NCBI GenBank assembly: GCA_964467935.1
Contig: CAYYKK010000210.1
Span: 1-12,828 of the forward strand
Origin: CAYYKK01 sp964467935
GTDB lineage: Bacteria > Myxococcota_A > Polyangia > Polyangiales > Polyangiaceae
Direction of reading: 5' to 3'
Length of the DNA: 12,828 nt
Shown here: positions 1 through 7,069 of the stretch, piece after piece
Position numbering within the stretch: position 1 is the stretch's first letter
How the letters are laid out: every line of letters begins with the position of its first letter
Position numbers and translations under genes: made by a program
The notes under the pieces: generated by a model
Told to the model about the DNA's origin: nothing
The model's input: the letters and a program-made list of their open reading frames with translations, nothing else
The model's database searches: none

Positions 1-2
1 CG

Positions 3-2258
3 GGGGCCGGCGGTGGCGTGAGCGTCGGAACGGGCGCCGGCACCGGCGCGACGAGCACCGTGAGCGGGAGCACGAGCGGATCGGGCGGCGCCGGTGGCAG
101 CGCGCCCGCGCTCTGCCCCACGGAGATCGACTTCCAGCCGGGCTACGTCGTGTCGAACGTGCGGCTCGCGGGCGAGTGGCAGGGCTTCGATCTCGCGACG
201 GCGGCGCCGATGAGCGGGCCGTCGGTGGACGGCACGTACCGCGCGACCGTGACGCTTCCGCCGGGCCTCCACGCGTACAAGGTCGTCTACGACGACGTGA
301 ACGGGGGCGGCACGCAGTGGGTGCTCAACCCGAGCGAAGGGCGCCGAAAGTACGTGAGCGGCGTCGAGAACTCGGGCGTGAAGGTCCGTGACTGCGCGCT
401 GCCGACGCTCCAGGTCACGGGCAAGCAGGTGAGCCGCCCCGCCGCGGGACAGGGTCACTATCACGCGACCCTGAGCTACGTGGACGCCATCGACATGAGC
501 GGCGCGTCGCCGAGCGAGCTCGACGCGAAGCTCGAGCACGACGACGCGGTGACGCAGCTCGCGAGCCCCCAGGCGGTCTCCGCGTCGAACGGCGACGTCA
601 CGATCGACGTCGGCGGCCTCGCCGACGGGAAGTACCGCGTCGTCCTGCGGCCCAAGTCGGTGAGCGGCCACGTCGCCGATCCCATTCGCCTCGTGTTCTG
701 GATCGAGAGCGAGCCCTTCGATTGGCGTGACGCGCTCATCTACATGGTCATGACCGATCGCTTCAAGGACGGCGATCCCCAGAACGATCCGGCGCCGATC
801 AGCGGCGCCGATCCGCGCGGCGACTACATGGGCGGCGATCTCGAGGGCGTGCGACAAGCCATCGCCGACGGCACGTTCGACAAGCTCGGCGTGCGCGCGC
901 TGTGGCTCTCGCCGTTCCAGACGAACCCCACGACCGCCTTCCCCGCGAGCGACGGCGTCCACAACGTGACCGGTTATCACGGCTATTGGCCCGTGAAGGC
1001 GCGCGAGGTCGATCCGCGGCTCGGCGGCGCGGCGGCGCTGCACGCCGTGGTGAAGGAGGCCCACGCGCACGGCATCCGCGTCCTCGAGGACTTCGTCCTG
1101 AACCACGTCCACCAAGATCACGAGTACGTCGCGGCGCACCCCGAGTGGTTCCGCACCGGCTGCGTCTGCGGCACGGCGAACTGCGATTGGACGACCCACG
1201 CCCTCGATTGCATGTTCGCGCCGTACCTGCCCGACGTGAACCACACGGTCCCCGAGGTCACGGCGCAGCTGGTCTCCGACGCCGTGTATTGGCTCGACGA
1301 TTTCGACATCGACGGCCTGCGCGTGGACGCGGTCAAGCACGTCGAGGAGGCGGCCACGCGCAACCTCGCCGCCGAGGTGCGCGAGACGTTCGAGCCCGGC
1401 GGTACGCGGTATTTCCTCATGGGCGAGACCGCCATGGGCTGGAACGACTGCGCGGATCCCTGCAACGACGAGAACTACGGGACCATCGCGAAGTACATCG
1501 GGCCGAAGGGGCTCGACGGTCAGTTCGACTTCGTCCTCTATCACGGAGTCTCGTATCGGACGTTCGCCTACGGCGACAAGGGGATGCTCCACGCCGATTA
1601 TTGGCTCAAGCACGGCCTGTCGAAATGGCCCACCGGGGCGATCATGACGCCGTACATCGGCAGCCACGACACCGCGCGCTTCGCCTCGCTCGCCGATTAT
1701 CGAGGGCAGGACGCCGCCCACGACCGGAGCATCCCCGGCAATCAATGGACGAACACCGCGGTCGCGCCGAGCGACGCCGAGCCCTATCGTCGGACGCGCA
1801 TCGGGATGAGCTGGCTGCTCGGGTTGCCGGGGGCGCCGCTCATGTACTACGGAGACGAATACGGGCAATGGGGCGGCTCCGACCCCAACAACCGGCTGAT
1901 GTGGCGGCCGAGCGCGTCGCTCGACGCCGACGAGTCCACGACGCTCGCGTTCGTTCGCAAGCTCGGGCTCGCGCGGAAGAGCTCGGTGGCCCTCCGTAGA
2001 GGGGATTACGTGACGCTCTATGCGACGGACGACACGCTCGTCTTCGGCCGCAAGGTCCCGAACGGCGACGCGGCCCTCGTCGGTCTCACGCGGCTCGGAT
2101 CGGCCCAGCCGGTCTCGGTCGAGGTGCAGGCGAACCTCGGCTGGCTCCCCGGCACCTCGCTCTCCGATTCGATGGGCGGCGCGGGCGCCGTCGTCGGGAA
2201 CGGCGGCACGCTGAGCTTCGACGTGCCCGCGAGCGGCGCGGTCGTCCTGCATCCTTGA
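3..2258 (+). CDS. Secreted GH13 alpha-amylase-family glycoside hydrolase (5' end cut by window)
   Basis: The frame is open to the window edge, so the N-terminus, presumably a lipoprotein signal, lies outside. Residue numbers count from the internal GTG at 18. A Gly/Ser/Thr linker (about 1-30) leads to an E-set/CBM48-like beta domain (about 40-123, with the AGEWQGF and LPPGLHAYKVVYD stretches). A second beta-sandwich follows (about 130-230), then the GH13 barrel from DALIYMVMTDRF (238-249). All four GH13 regions are visible: DFVLNH (358-363), GLRVDAVKH (433-441, nucleophile Asp437), MGETAMG (general acid/base Glu470) and IGSHD (Asp551). Cysteines cluster at 382, 384, 389 and 398 and again at 478 and 482, suggesting disulfides in an exported protein. 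A C-terminal beta domain ends in VVLHP. The expected substrate is an alpha-1,4-glucan such as starch or glycogen; exact specificity (amylase, pullulanase or maltogenic) cannot be read. A second glycosidase starts 50 nt downstream. Confidence 0.93.
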   Translation, partial: GAGGGVSVGTGAGTGATSTVSGSTSGSGGAGGSAPALCPTEIDFQPGYVVSNVRLAGEWQGFDLATAAPMSGPSVDGTYRATVTLPPGLHAYKVVYDDVNGGGTQWVLNPSEGRRKYVSGVENSGVKVRDCALPTLQVTGKQVSRPAAGQGHYHATLSYVDAIDMSGASPSELDAKLEHDDAVTQLASPQAVSASNGDVTIDVGGLADGKYRVVLRPKSVSGHVADPIRLVFWIESEPFDWRDALIYMVMTDRFKDGDPQNDPAPISGADPRGDYMGGDLEGVRQAIADGTFDKLGVRALWLSPFQTNPTTAFPASDGVHNVTGYHGYWPVKAREVDPRLGGAAALHAVVKEAHAHGIRVLEDFVLNHVHQDHEYVAAHPEWFRTGCVCGTANCDWTTHALDCMFAPYLPDVNHTVPEVTAQLVSDAVYWLDDFDIDGLRVDAVKHVEEAATRNLAAEVRETFEPGGTRYFLMGETAMGWNDCADPCNDENYGTIAKYIGPKGLDGQFDFVLYHGVSYRTFAYGDKGMLHADYWLKHGLSKWPTGAIMTPYIGSHDTARFASLADYRGQDAAHDRSIPGNQWTNTAVAPSDAEPYRRTRIGMSWLLGLPGAPLMYYGDEYGQWGGSDPNNRLMWRPSASLDADESTTLAFVRKLGLARKSSVALRRGDYVTLYATDDTLVFGRKVPNGDAALVGLTRLGSAQPVSVEVQANLGWLPGTSLSDSMGGAGAVVGNGGTLSFDVPASGAVVLHP

Positions 2259-2299
2259 TCGAGCGCGGGCGCGCGATCCGAATCGTCTCTTCCTTCCTC

Positions 2300-2303
2300 G
2301 AGG
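2300..2303 (+). promoter_or_regulatory. Ribosome binding site of the six-hairpin glycosidase gene
   Basis: GAGG lies 5 nt before ATG 2309. It favours this start over the in-frame TTG at 2255, which overlaps the previous stop and would add 18 residues in front of the signal peptide. Confidence 0.5.
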
Positions 2304-2308
2304 TCCCC

Positions 2309-4990
2309 ATGGTCCGGCGTTGGTCTCTCCCGCTCCTCGTCTCGATGCTCGGTCTCGGCTCGGCGGCCCTCGGCGGCGCGTGCGGGGGCAGCGACACCAC
2401 GCCCACCGGATCGACGACGGGCAACGGCGGCGCCGGCGGCTCGGCGTCGAACGGCGCGACCACGACCGACGCGGCGAGCTCCACGAGCGGCGTCGGCGGC
2501 GGCCATCCGACGGCGTGCTTGCCCGCGACGGGCAAGGTCGCGAGCTCGAACACGTGGCAAGACGGCACCTACACGTCGACCGTCTCGATCGACGATCCGG
2601 CGAGCTGTACGCGCACGTACACGATCTCGACGACGGCGCCGCTCCGCGACAACGACCCGTCGAACCCGCGCATGATCGTCGAGGGCGCCGACGACGCGGT
2701 GGTGCGCACGGGCAACGACATGTTCGACGCGCTCTACGCGCTCGCGCACGCCGACGCGAAGGAGGACTCGGTCGACGCGATCTCGAACGGCTCGTTCAAC
2801 GCGGGCCAGCCGATCCCGTGCGCGGCCGGCGGGTGCTTCGAGACCGGGCGCCTCTGGACGTACGTCTGGACGCGCGACACCTCGTACGCGGCGACGTTGG
2901 CCCTCGCGTCGCTCGATCCCACGCGCACGAGGAACTCGCTCGAGCTCAAGACCTCCAAGAAGCGCGACGGCACCGATCTCCAGATCGTGCAGGACACCGG
3001 CACGGGCGGCAGCCATCCCGTGTCGAGCGATCGCGTAGTGTGGGCGATGGGGGCGTGGGAGCTCTTGAAGTACCTCGACGGCGCCGAGCGCGCGGCGTTC
3101 CTCGATCTCGCGTACGAGGCGATCAAGAACACCGCGGAGCACGATCGCGCGATCGTCTACGACGCGTCCGACGGGCTCTACCGCGGCGAGCAGTCGTTCC
3201 TCGATTGGCGCGAGCAGTCCTATCCCGCGTGGACCGCGACCGACACCGTGCAAATCGGCATGAGCAAGGCGCTCGGCACGAACGTGGCGCACTACGCGCT
3301 GCTCGACGTCGCGGCGAAGCTCGCCGCGGAGAAGGGTGACGCCGCGGGCGCCGCCAAATACGGAATGTGGGCGTCGAGCCTGAAGACCGCCATCGACCAG
3401 CGGCTCTGGCTCTCGGACACGAACCTCTATTCCACCTTCGAGACGACGACCCTCGATCCGTCGCCGACGCACCAATACGATCTGCTCGGCTCGGCCTTCT
3501 CGGTGCTCTTCGACGTCGCGTCGCCGAGCAAGGCGGCGCAGGTCGTTTCGGGCTATCCGCATTTGCCGAAGGGCGCCCCGGTGATCTTCCCGGAGCAGAA
3601 GGACACGCGCATCTACCACAACCGCGCGATATGGCCCTTCGCGACGGCGTTCTGGCTGCGCGCCGCCGCGAAGGTGGGGAACCCGCAGGCGATCGATCTC
3701 GACGTGCGCTCGCTCATGCGCGGCGCGGCGATGAACCTCTCCAACATGGAGAACTTCGAGGTGACGACCGGCGCGAACTACGTCGACGACGGGGCCTATT
3801 CGGGGCCTGTCGTGAACTCGCAGCGACAGCTCTGGTCGGTCGCCGGGTACTTGTCGATGGTGCAAGACGTGGTGTTCGGGCTCGACGCTTCGCAGACGGG
3901 GATTCGGTTCTCGCCCCACGTGACGCGCCAGATGCGCGCCACGCTCTTCGCCGGAGCCGACTCGATCGCCCTCAGCCATTTTCACTACAAGGGAAAGCGG
4001 ATCAGCGTGGAGATCCATCTGCCGCCTGCCGACACGGGCGACGGGATGCTCGACGTCGCCGCGGTGCGCCTCGACGGCAAAGACGTGGGGACCGGCTACC
4101 TCGCGCCGACGGACCTCGTGGACGGCAGCCTCATCGAGGTCGATCTCGCGGGCGGCGCGCTCTCGACCCAGACGGCGCGGCTCATTTCGGACGCGGACGT
4201 GACCGACTATCGAAACCTCTTCGGCCCGAAGAACCCGAACATCACGAGCGTCGGCGTCGTCGGCGGCGGGCTCACGGTGACCTGGGATCCGAACGGCGAG
4301 GCGGCCTCCGACGTGACCTTCGACGTCTATCGCGACGGCGTCCAGATCGCCTCGGCCCTGCCCGGGACGACCACCAGCTTCGCCGATCCGCAGAGCACCG
4401 ATTGGGTCACCAAGACGCACTGCTACGCGGTCGAGGCGGTCTTCAAGGTCTCCGGGAACGCGTCTCAGCACGCGCGACCGGTCTGCAATTGGGGGCCGGG
4501 CGCGACGCGCGTCACGACGATCGACGCCTCGACGTTCGTCGCGAACGGCGGCACTTGGTCGACGAGCCACGGCAAGGGCCATTACGACGATTGGGGCAAC
4601 CCGACGGACACGCTCACGGTGACGAACGTCGTCCCCGCGACGTCGGGCGCGTATCTGCTCCAGGTCGACGCGGGCAACGGCGCCGGGGACTTCACCACGG
4701 GGATCACGTGCGGGGTGAAGGCCATTCAGGTCTACGACGGCGCGACCTTGGTGGGCGGCGGCGAGCTCGTGATGCCGCAGCTGGCGACGTGGGACGATTG
4801 GCGCGACTCGAGCTTCGTGCGCGTCACGCTCCAGGCCGGAAAGCCCTACACGATCGTCATCCGCGAGGACGCGGACAGCTTCAACATGTCCGAGCTCCAG
4901 CACTTCCTGCTCTACGGGGGCACCGGCGGCACCTCGCGCTTCAACAAGGTCAACATCGCCGCGCTCAAGCTGCTCTCGCTGGGCAACTGA
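2309..4990 (+). CDS. Lipoprotein six-hairpin glycosidase (GH15/GH63-like) with FnIII-like and C-terminal carbohydrate-binding-like domains
   Basis: This 893-residue protein starts at ATG 2309, the start followed directly by a signal peptide; GAGG at 2300-2303 sits 5 nt upstream. The signal ends at Cys25 (LGGAC, a loose lipobox) and a Gly/Ser/Thr linker runs to about 66. An (alpha/alpha)6-type catalytic domain spans roughly 125-560, with RLWTYVWTRD (181-190), FLDWREQSYPAW (297-308) and NSQRQLWSVAGYL (503-515). These resemble the Trp/Arg/Asp-rich active-site strands of GH15/GH63/debranching-type six-hairpin glycosidases. Asp190 and Glu302 are candidate catalytic residues, but this is inference. 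An FnIII-like domain (about 640-728) and a beta-rich domain (about 733-872), possibly carbohydrate-binding, follow. Its place behind the GH13 gene suggests it removes glucose from, or debranches, alpha-glucan oligomers outside the cell. The exact GH family is not assigned. Confidence 0.85.
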   Translation: MVRRWSLPLLVSMLGLGSAALGGACGGSDTTPTGSTTGNGGAGGSASNGATTTDAASSTSGVGGGHPTACLPATGKVASSNTWQDGTYTSTVSIDDPASCTRTYTISTTAPLRDNDPSNPRMIVEGADDAVVRTGNDMFDALYALAHADAKEDSVDAISNGSFNAGQPIPCAAGGCFETGRLWTYVWTRDTSYAATLALASLDPTRTRNSLELKTSKKRDGTDLQIVQDTGTGGSHPVSSDRVVWAMGAWELLKYLDGAERAAFLDLAYEAIKNTAEHDRAIVYDASDGLYRGEQSFLDWREQSYPAWTATDTVQIGMSKALGTNVAHYALLDVAAKLAAEKGDAAGAAKYGMWASSLKTAIDQRLWLSDTNLYSTFETTTLDPSPTHQYDLLGSAFSVLFDVASPSKAAQVVSGYPHLPKGAPVIFPEQKDTRIYHNRAIWPFATAFWLRAAAKVGNPQAIDLDVRSLMRGAAMNLSNMENFEVTTGANYVDDGAYSGPVVNSQRQLWSVAGYLSMVQDVVFGLDASQTGIRFSPHVTRQMRATLFAGADSIALSHFHYKGKRISVEIHLPPADTGDGMLDVAAVRLDGKDVGTGYLAPTDLVDGSLIEVDLAGGALSTQTARLISDADVTDYRNLFGPKNPNITSVGVVGGGLTVTWDPNGEAASDVTFDVYRDGVQIASALPGTTTSFADPQSTDWVTKTHCYAVEAVFKVSGNASQHARPVCNWGPGATRVTTIDASTFVANGGTWSTSHGKGHYDDWGNPTDTLTVTNVVPATSGAYLLQVDAGNGAGDFTTGITCGVKAIQVYDGATLVGGGELVMPQLATWDDWRDSSFVRVTLQAGKPYTIVIREDADSFNMSELQHFLLYGGTGGTSRFNKVNIAALKLLSLGN

Positions 4991-5041
4991 ACGACCTTCG
5001 CGCGCGGCGCCCGGCTCGTCGCGCCCTCTCGGGCCTCGTTC

Positions 5042-5056
5042 GGGCGACGTTCGCCC
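5042..5056 (+). terminator. Small GC hairpin after the glycosidase genes, possible weak terminator
   Basis: GGGCGA (5042-5047) and TCGCCC (5051-5056) form a perfect 6-bp stem with a 3-nt loop, 52 nt after the stop of the six-hairpin glycosidase and before the acetyltransferase promoter. No T tract follows, so this is not a classical intrinsic terminator. In DNA this GC-rich such a stem could also arise by chance. Confidence 0.3.
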
Positions 5057-5081
5057 CCGTGGCGGGACGCCGGCGAAGGGC

Positions 5082-5087
5082 TATGCT
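5082..5087 (+). promoter_or_regulatory. Start-proximal -10 element of the acetyltransferase gene
   Basis: TATGCT lies 7 nt before GTG 5095, with GCGAA at 5073-5077. The arrangement matches the elements at 5620, 9339 and (minus strand) 11572. A -10 this close puts the transcript start at or next to the start codon, so the mRNA would be leaderless or nearly so. No -35 was recognised. Confidence 0.5.
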
Positions 5088-5094
5088 CGTCGGC

Positions 5095-5589
5095 GTGCGT
5101 CGCGCCCACCTCGATCTCCGCTTCCGCCCACCTCGCCCGAGCGACGAGCCGTTCGTCCTCCGCGTCGGTCGCCGCGTCTTCGCGCGCTGGTCGCGCGATC
5201 CGGGCCGCTCGCTCGCCGGCATGATGGCGAGCCCGAGCGCGCGGATGATCGTCGCCGAGGAGGCCTCGCGGCCCATCGGCTTCGCCATCGTGGAGGTCGC
5301 GCCGCTGGGCAAGCCCTTCGGGCCCTGGGAAGCGCCGGCCGTCGGTCGCCTCGACGCCATCGCGATCGACCCCGAGGAGCAGCGGCGCGGCGCGGGCCGG
5401 CTCCTCTTGGAGGAGGCCGAGCGCGTCGCGCGCGACGCCGGCGCCGTCGTGATGACGCTCATGACCGCGCGCACGAACCGCTTCGCGCGGAGGTTGTTCG
5501 TGCGCGGCGGGTTCCTCCCGCTCCAGCAGGTCGAGCGCGCGTACGCGAACGGCGACGACGCCGTCGAGATGTTCAAGCTCGTCGGCTGA
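5095..5589 (+). CDS. GNAT-family N-acetyltransferase
   Basis: This 164-residue protein has a typical GNAT length and layout. It would transfer an acetyl group from acetyl-CoA to an amine; the acceptor is unknown. GNAT motif A is clear at about 86-105: GRLDAIAIDPEEQRRGAGRL contains the Q/R-x-x-G-x-G/A pyrophosphate-binding loop (QRRGAG, 96-101). Motif B follows as NRFARRLFVRGGF (128-140), the usual N...A..L....GF helix-strand. A weak motif C/D strand (51-70, MIVAEEASRPIGFAIVEVAP) precedes motif A. The start was chosen at GTG 5095 because the putative -10 TATGCT covers the alternative ATG at 5083, which would add four residues. An AAGGG lies at 5076-5080, too close to 5083 and rather far from 5095. 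The gene appears to be a separate transcription unit between the glycosidases and the transglycosylase. Confidence 0.87.
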   Translation: MRRAHLDLRFRPPRPSDEPFVLRVGRRVFARWSRDPGRSLAGMMASPSARMIVAEEASRPIGFAIVEVAPLGKPFGPWEAPAVGRLDAIAIDPEEQRRGAGRLLLEEAERVARDAGAVVMTLMTARTNRFARRLFVRGGFLPLQQVERAYANGDDAVEMFKLVG

Positions 5590-5619
5590 AAGCGCGCGCC
5601 GGCGAGGCGGCGAACCCGC

Positions 5620-5625
5620 TATCGT
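5620..5625 (+). promoter_or_regulatory. Start-proximal -10 element of the transglycosylase gene
   Basis: TATCGT lies exactly 6 nt before ATG 5632, with GCGAA at 5610-5614. With standard -10 geometry transcription would begin at the A of the start codon, giving a leaderless mRNA. No Shine-Dalgarno sequence is visible in the intervening 6 nt. Confidence 0.5.
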
Positions 5626-5631
5626 CGAGCG

Positions 5632-6411
5632 ATGAGCACGAGCCGAGCTTGGGACATCGCGCTTTCGGGCGCGGCAGCCGCGCTCTTTTCGCTGGGCTGC
5701 GGCGGCGGCGGAGACACCGGCGGGAGCGGCGCGAGCGGCTCCACGAGCGCGGTCGGCGTGACGAGCGGGGCCGGCTCGTCGACCACGAGCCCGACCGGCT
5801 CGACGGGGACCGGCGCGGCGCCTTGCGCCACCGATCCGCTGAAGACCGGCCTCGTCGCGCAGCAGACGGGCGTGAGCGTCGACGCGTTCGACTGCGAGAT
5901 CCTCACCGCGTCGACGAAGTACGGCATGCCCGATCCCATGATCGTGAAGGCGATCATCTACGTCGAGTCGCGCTTCGACCAGACGTCCGTGGGGTGCCCC
6001 AACGCGCCGTGCATGATCCCCTCGGGCTGGACCGCCTCCGAGGCGGGCTGTCTCGGGCTGATGCAGGTCGTGCCCGCGTGCGGCGGCGTGCCGAACGGCG
6101 AAGGTCTCCTTCCGAATGGTCACCCGAACATGACGACCGACATGGCGGCGGCGGGGTGGGCGGGATCCATCTTCAACCCGAGCATCAACGTCGATCTGGG
6201 CGTGTCCGGCATCGTCGACAACCGCGCGCAGGAGAAGGCGAAGTTCTCCGGATGCACCGACGACCAGTACACGATGATGGCGATCGGCGATTACAACAGC
6301 TACGGCAGCACGAAGAGCTGCACCCAATACAACAGCCAGTACGACGACGTCGTCCTCATGGCGTACAAGGAATACGCGGCGGCGGCGGGCTACCCCGCGC
6401 ATCCGTATTGA
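5632..6411 (+). CDS. Lipoprotein lytic transglycosylase (SLT/lysozyme-like fold)
   Basis: This 259-residue protein probably cleaves the MurNAc-GlcNAc bond of peptidoglycan from the envelope side. The signal peptide ends in a good lipobox (SLGC, lipid-bearing Cys23), followed by a Gly/Ser/Thr linker to about residue 64. The catalytic domain (about 78-255) has the SLT hallmarks: IIYVESRFD (108-116, catalytic Glu112), LGLMQVVP (141-148), FNPSINVDLGVSGI (181-194) and AIGDYNSYG (217-225), replacing the usual AYNAG-like motif. Between Glu112 and the GLMQ motif there is an insertion of roughly 15 residues with Cys122, Cys127 and Cys140; Cys150, 208 and 230 could pair with these in disulfides. Short gaps follow to a small lipoprotein (31 nt) and then a hydrolase, suggesting co-transcription. 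Roles in wall turnover, insertion of envelope machines or attack on prey walls are all possible. Confidence 0.88.
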   Translation: MSTSRAWDIALSGAAAALFSLGCGGGGDTGGSGASGSTSAVGVTSGAGSSTTSPTGSTGTGAAPCATDPLKTGLVAQQTGVSVDAFDCEILTASTKYGMPDPMIVKAIIYVESRFDQTSVGCPNAPCMIPSGWTASEAGCLGLMQVVPACGGVPNGEGLLPNGHPNMTTDMAAAGWAGSIFNPSINVDLGVSGIVDNRAQEKAKFSGCTDDQYTMMAIGDYNSYGSTKSCTQYNSQYDDVVLMAYKEYAAAAGYPAHPY

Positions 6412-6434
6412 TGGGGTCGCGCCCTTGGACTACC

Positions 6435-6440
6435 GAGGAG
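6435..6440 (+). promoter_or_regulatory. Strong Shine-Dalgarno of the small lipoprotein gene
   Basis: GAGGAG lies just upstream of ATG 6443 and supports it over the in-frame TTG at 6425. It is one of few clear ribosome binding sites in the window, consistent with an internal operon gene rather than a leaderless first gene. Confidence 0.6.
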
Positions 6441-6442
6441 AC

Positions 6443-7069
6443 ATGAAGACCTCGGTGACCCTCCTCGTCTCCTGCATCTCCCTCTCGGCGCTCGCGCTCG
6501 CGTGCGGGTCGAGCGACAACGCGGCGCCGGCCGCGTCGGGCTCGGCGAAGGCCGCGGACGGCGCGAAGAGCGCTGCGCCCATGGCCGCCAAGTCGGCGAC
6601 GCCGGCTGCGAGCGCGACCCCGTCCGCCGCCCCCGCCCCCGAGGCGAAGGTCGAGCTCACGGACAAGGACCTCTCCAAGGCCGGCGCGGCCTTCAAAGGC
6701 TGGAGCGCGAAGGGCCCGGCCGACGCGGACGTGATGGAAGACCTCGGCGGCGCGCGCATCGTCACGAAGAAGGTGTCGGGCCCCGGTTCGTTCGACTTGG
6801 CGTTCAAGCTCTCGAAGGTGAACCTGAAGGAGCTGAAGACGAACCTCCAGAAGGGCGCGGAGGCGGCCAAGGCGAAGATCACGTTCACGACCGACAGCGC
6901 CGACGCGCTCGAGTGGACGAACGAGATCGGCTCGACCAAGGACTACAGCTTCTCGATCGTGATGAAGGCGGGCGGCAAGGACGTCACCTGCTACACGGTC
7001 ACGCCGCGCGAGAGCGAGGCGGACGTCAACGCGCTCAAGGAAGCCTGCAAGTCGCTCGCGAAGAAGTGA
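6443..7069 (+). CDS. Small lipoprotein with Ala/Pro/Ser linker, function unknown
   Basis: This 208-residue protein starts at ATG 6443 behind GAGGAG. The signal peptide ends at LALAC, with Cys21 as the probable lipidation site. Residues 22-68 are a low-complexity Ala/Ser/Pro/Lys linker, unlike the Gly/Ser/Thr linkers of the other lipoproteins here. The C-terminal domain (about 70-208) is Lys-rich and looks like a compact alpha/beta fold. It ends with a Cys183 strand (VTCYTV) and a helix with Cys202 (KEACKSLAKK), a pair likely to form a disulfide. This last feature recalls small exported PsbP/Mog1-like proteins, but the resemblance is too weak for a name. It lies 31 nt behind the transglycosylase, and its stop overlaps the start of the hydrolase gene by 4 nt, so the three are probably one transcript. 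No enzyme motif is visible. Confidence 0.83.
   Translation: MKTSVTLLVSCISLSALALACGSSDNAAPAASGSAKAADGAKSAAPMAAKSATPAASATPSAAPAPEAKVELTDKDLSKAGAAFKGWSAKGPADADVMEDLGGARIVTKKVSGPGSFDLAFKLSKVNLKELKTNLQKGAEAAKAKITFTTDSADALEWTNEIGSTKDYSFSIVMKAGGKDVTCYTVTPRESEADVNALKEACKSLAKK

Noticed and set aside
2255..2308. TTG start for the six-hairpin glycosidase overlapping the GH13 stop
   Set aside because: It would put 18 residues before an obvious signal peptide. ATG 2309 has a reasonable ribosome binding site.
2018..4903. Very long (961-codon) open frame on the minus strand opposite the glycosidase genes
   Set aside because: It is Arg/Ala/Val/Asp-rich with no recognisable domain and is the mirror frame of a strongly supported gene. 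Such shadows are expected in very GC-rich DNA, where stop codons are rare.
3367..5094. Long upstream extension of the acetyltransferase frame
   Set aside because: The extension lies inside the six-hairpin glycosidase gene in another frame and is low-complexity Arg-rich. GNAT similarity begins only after 5095.
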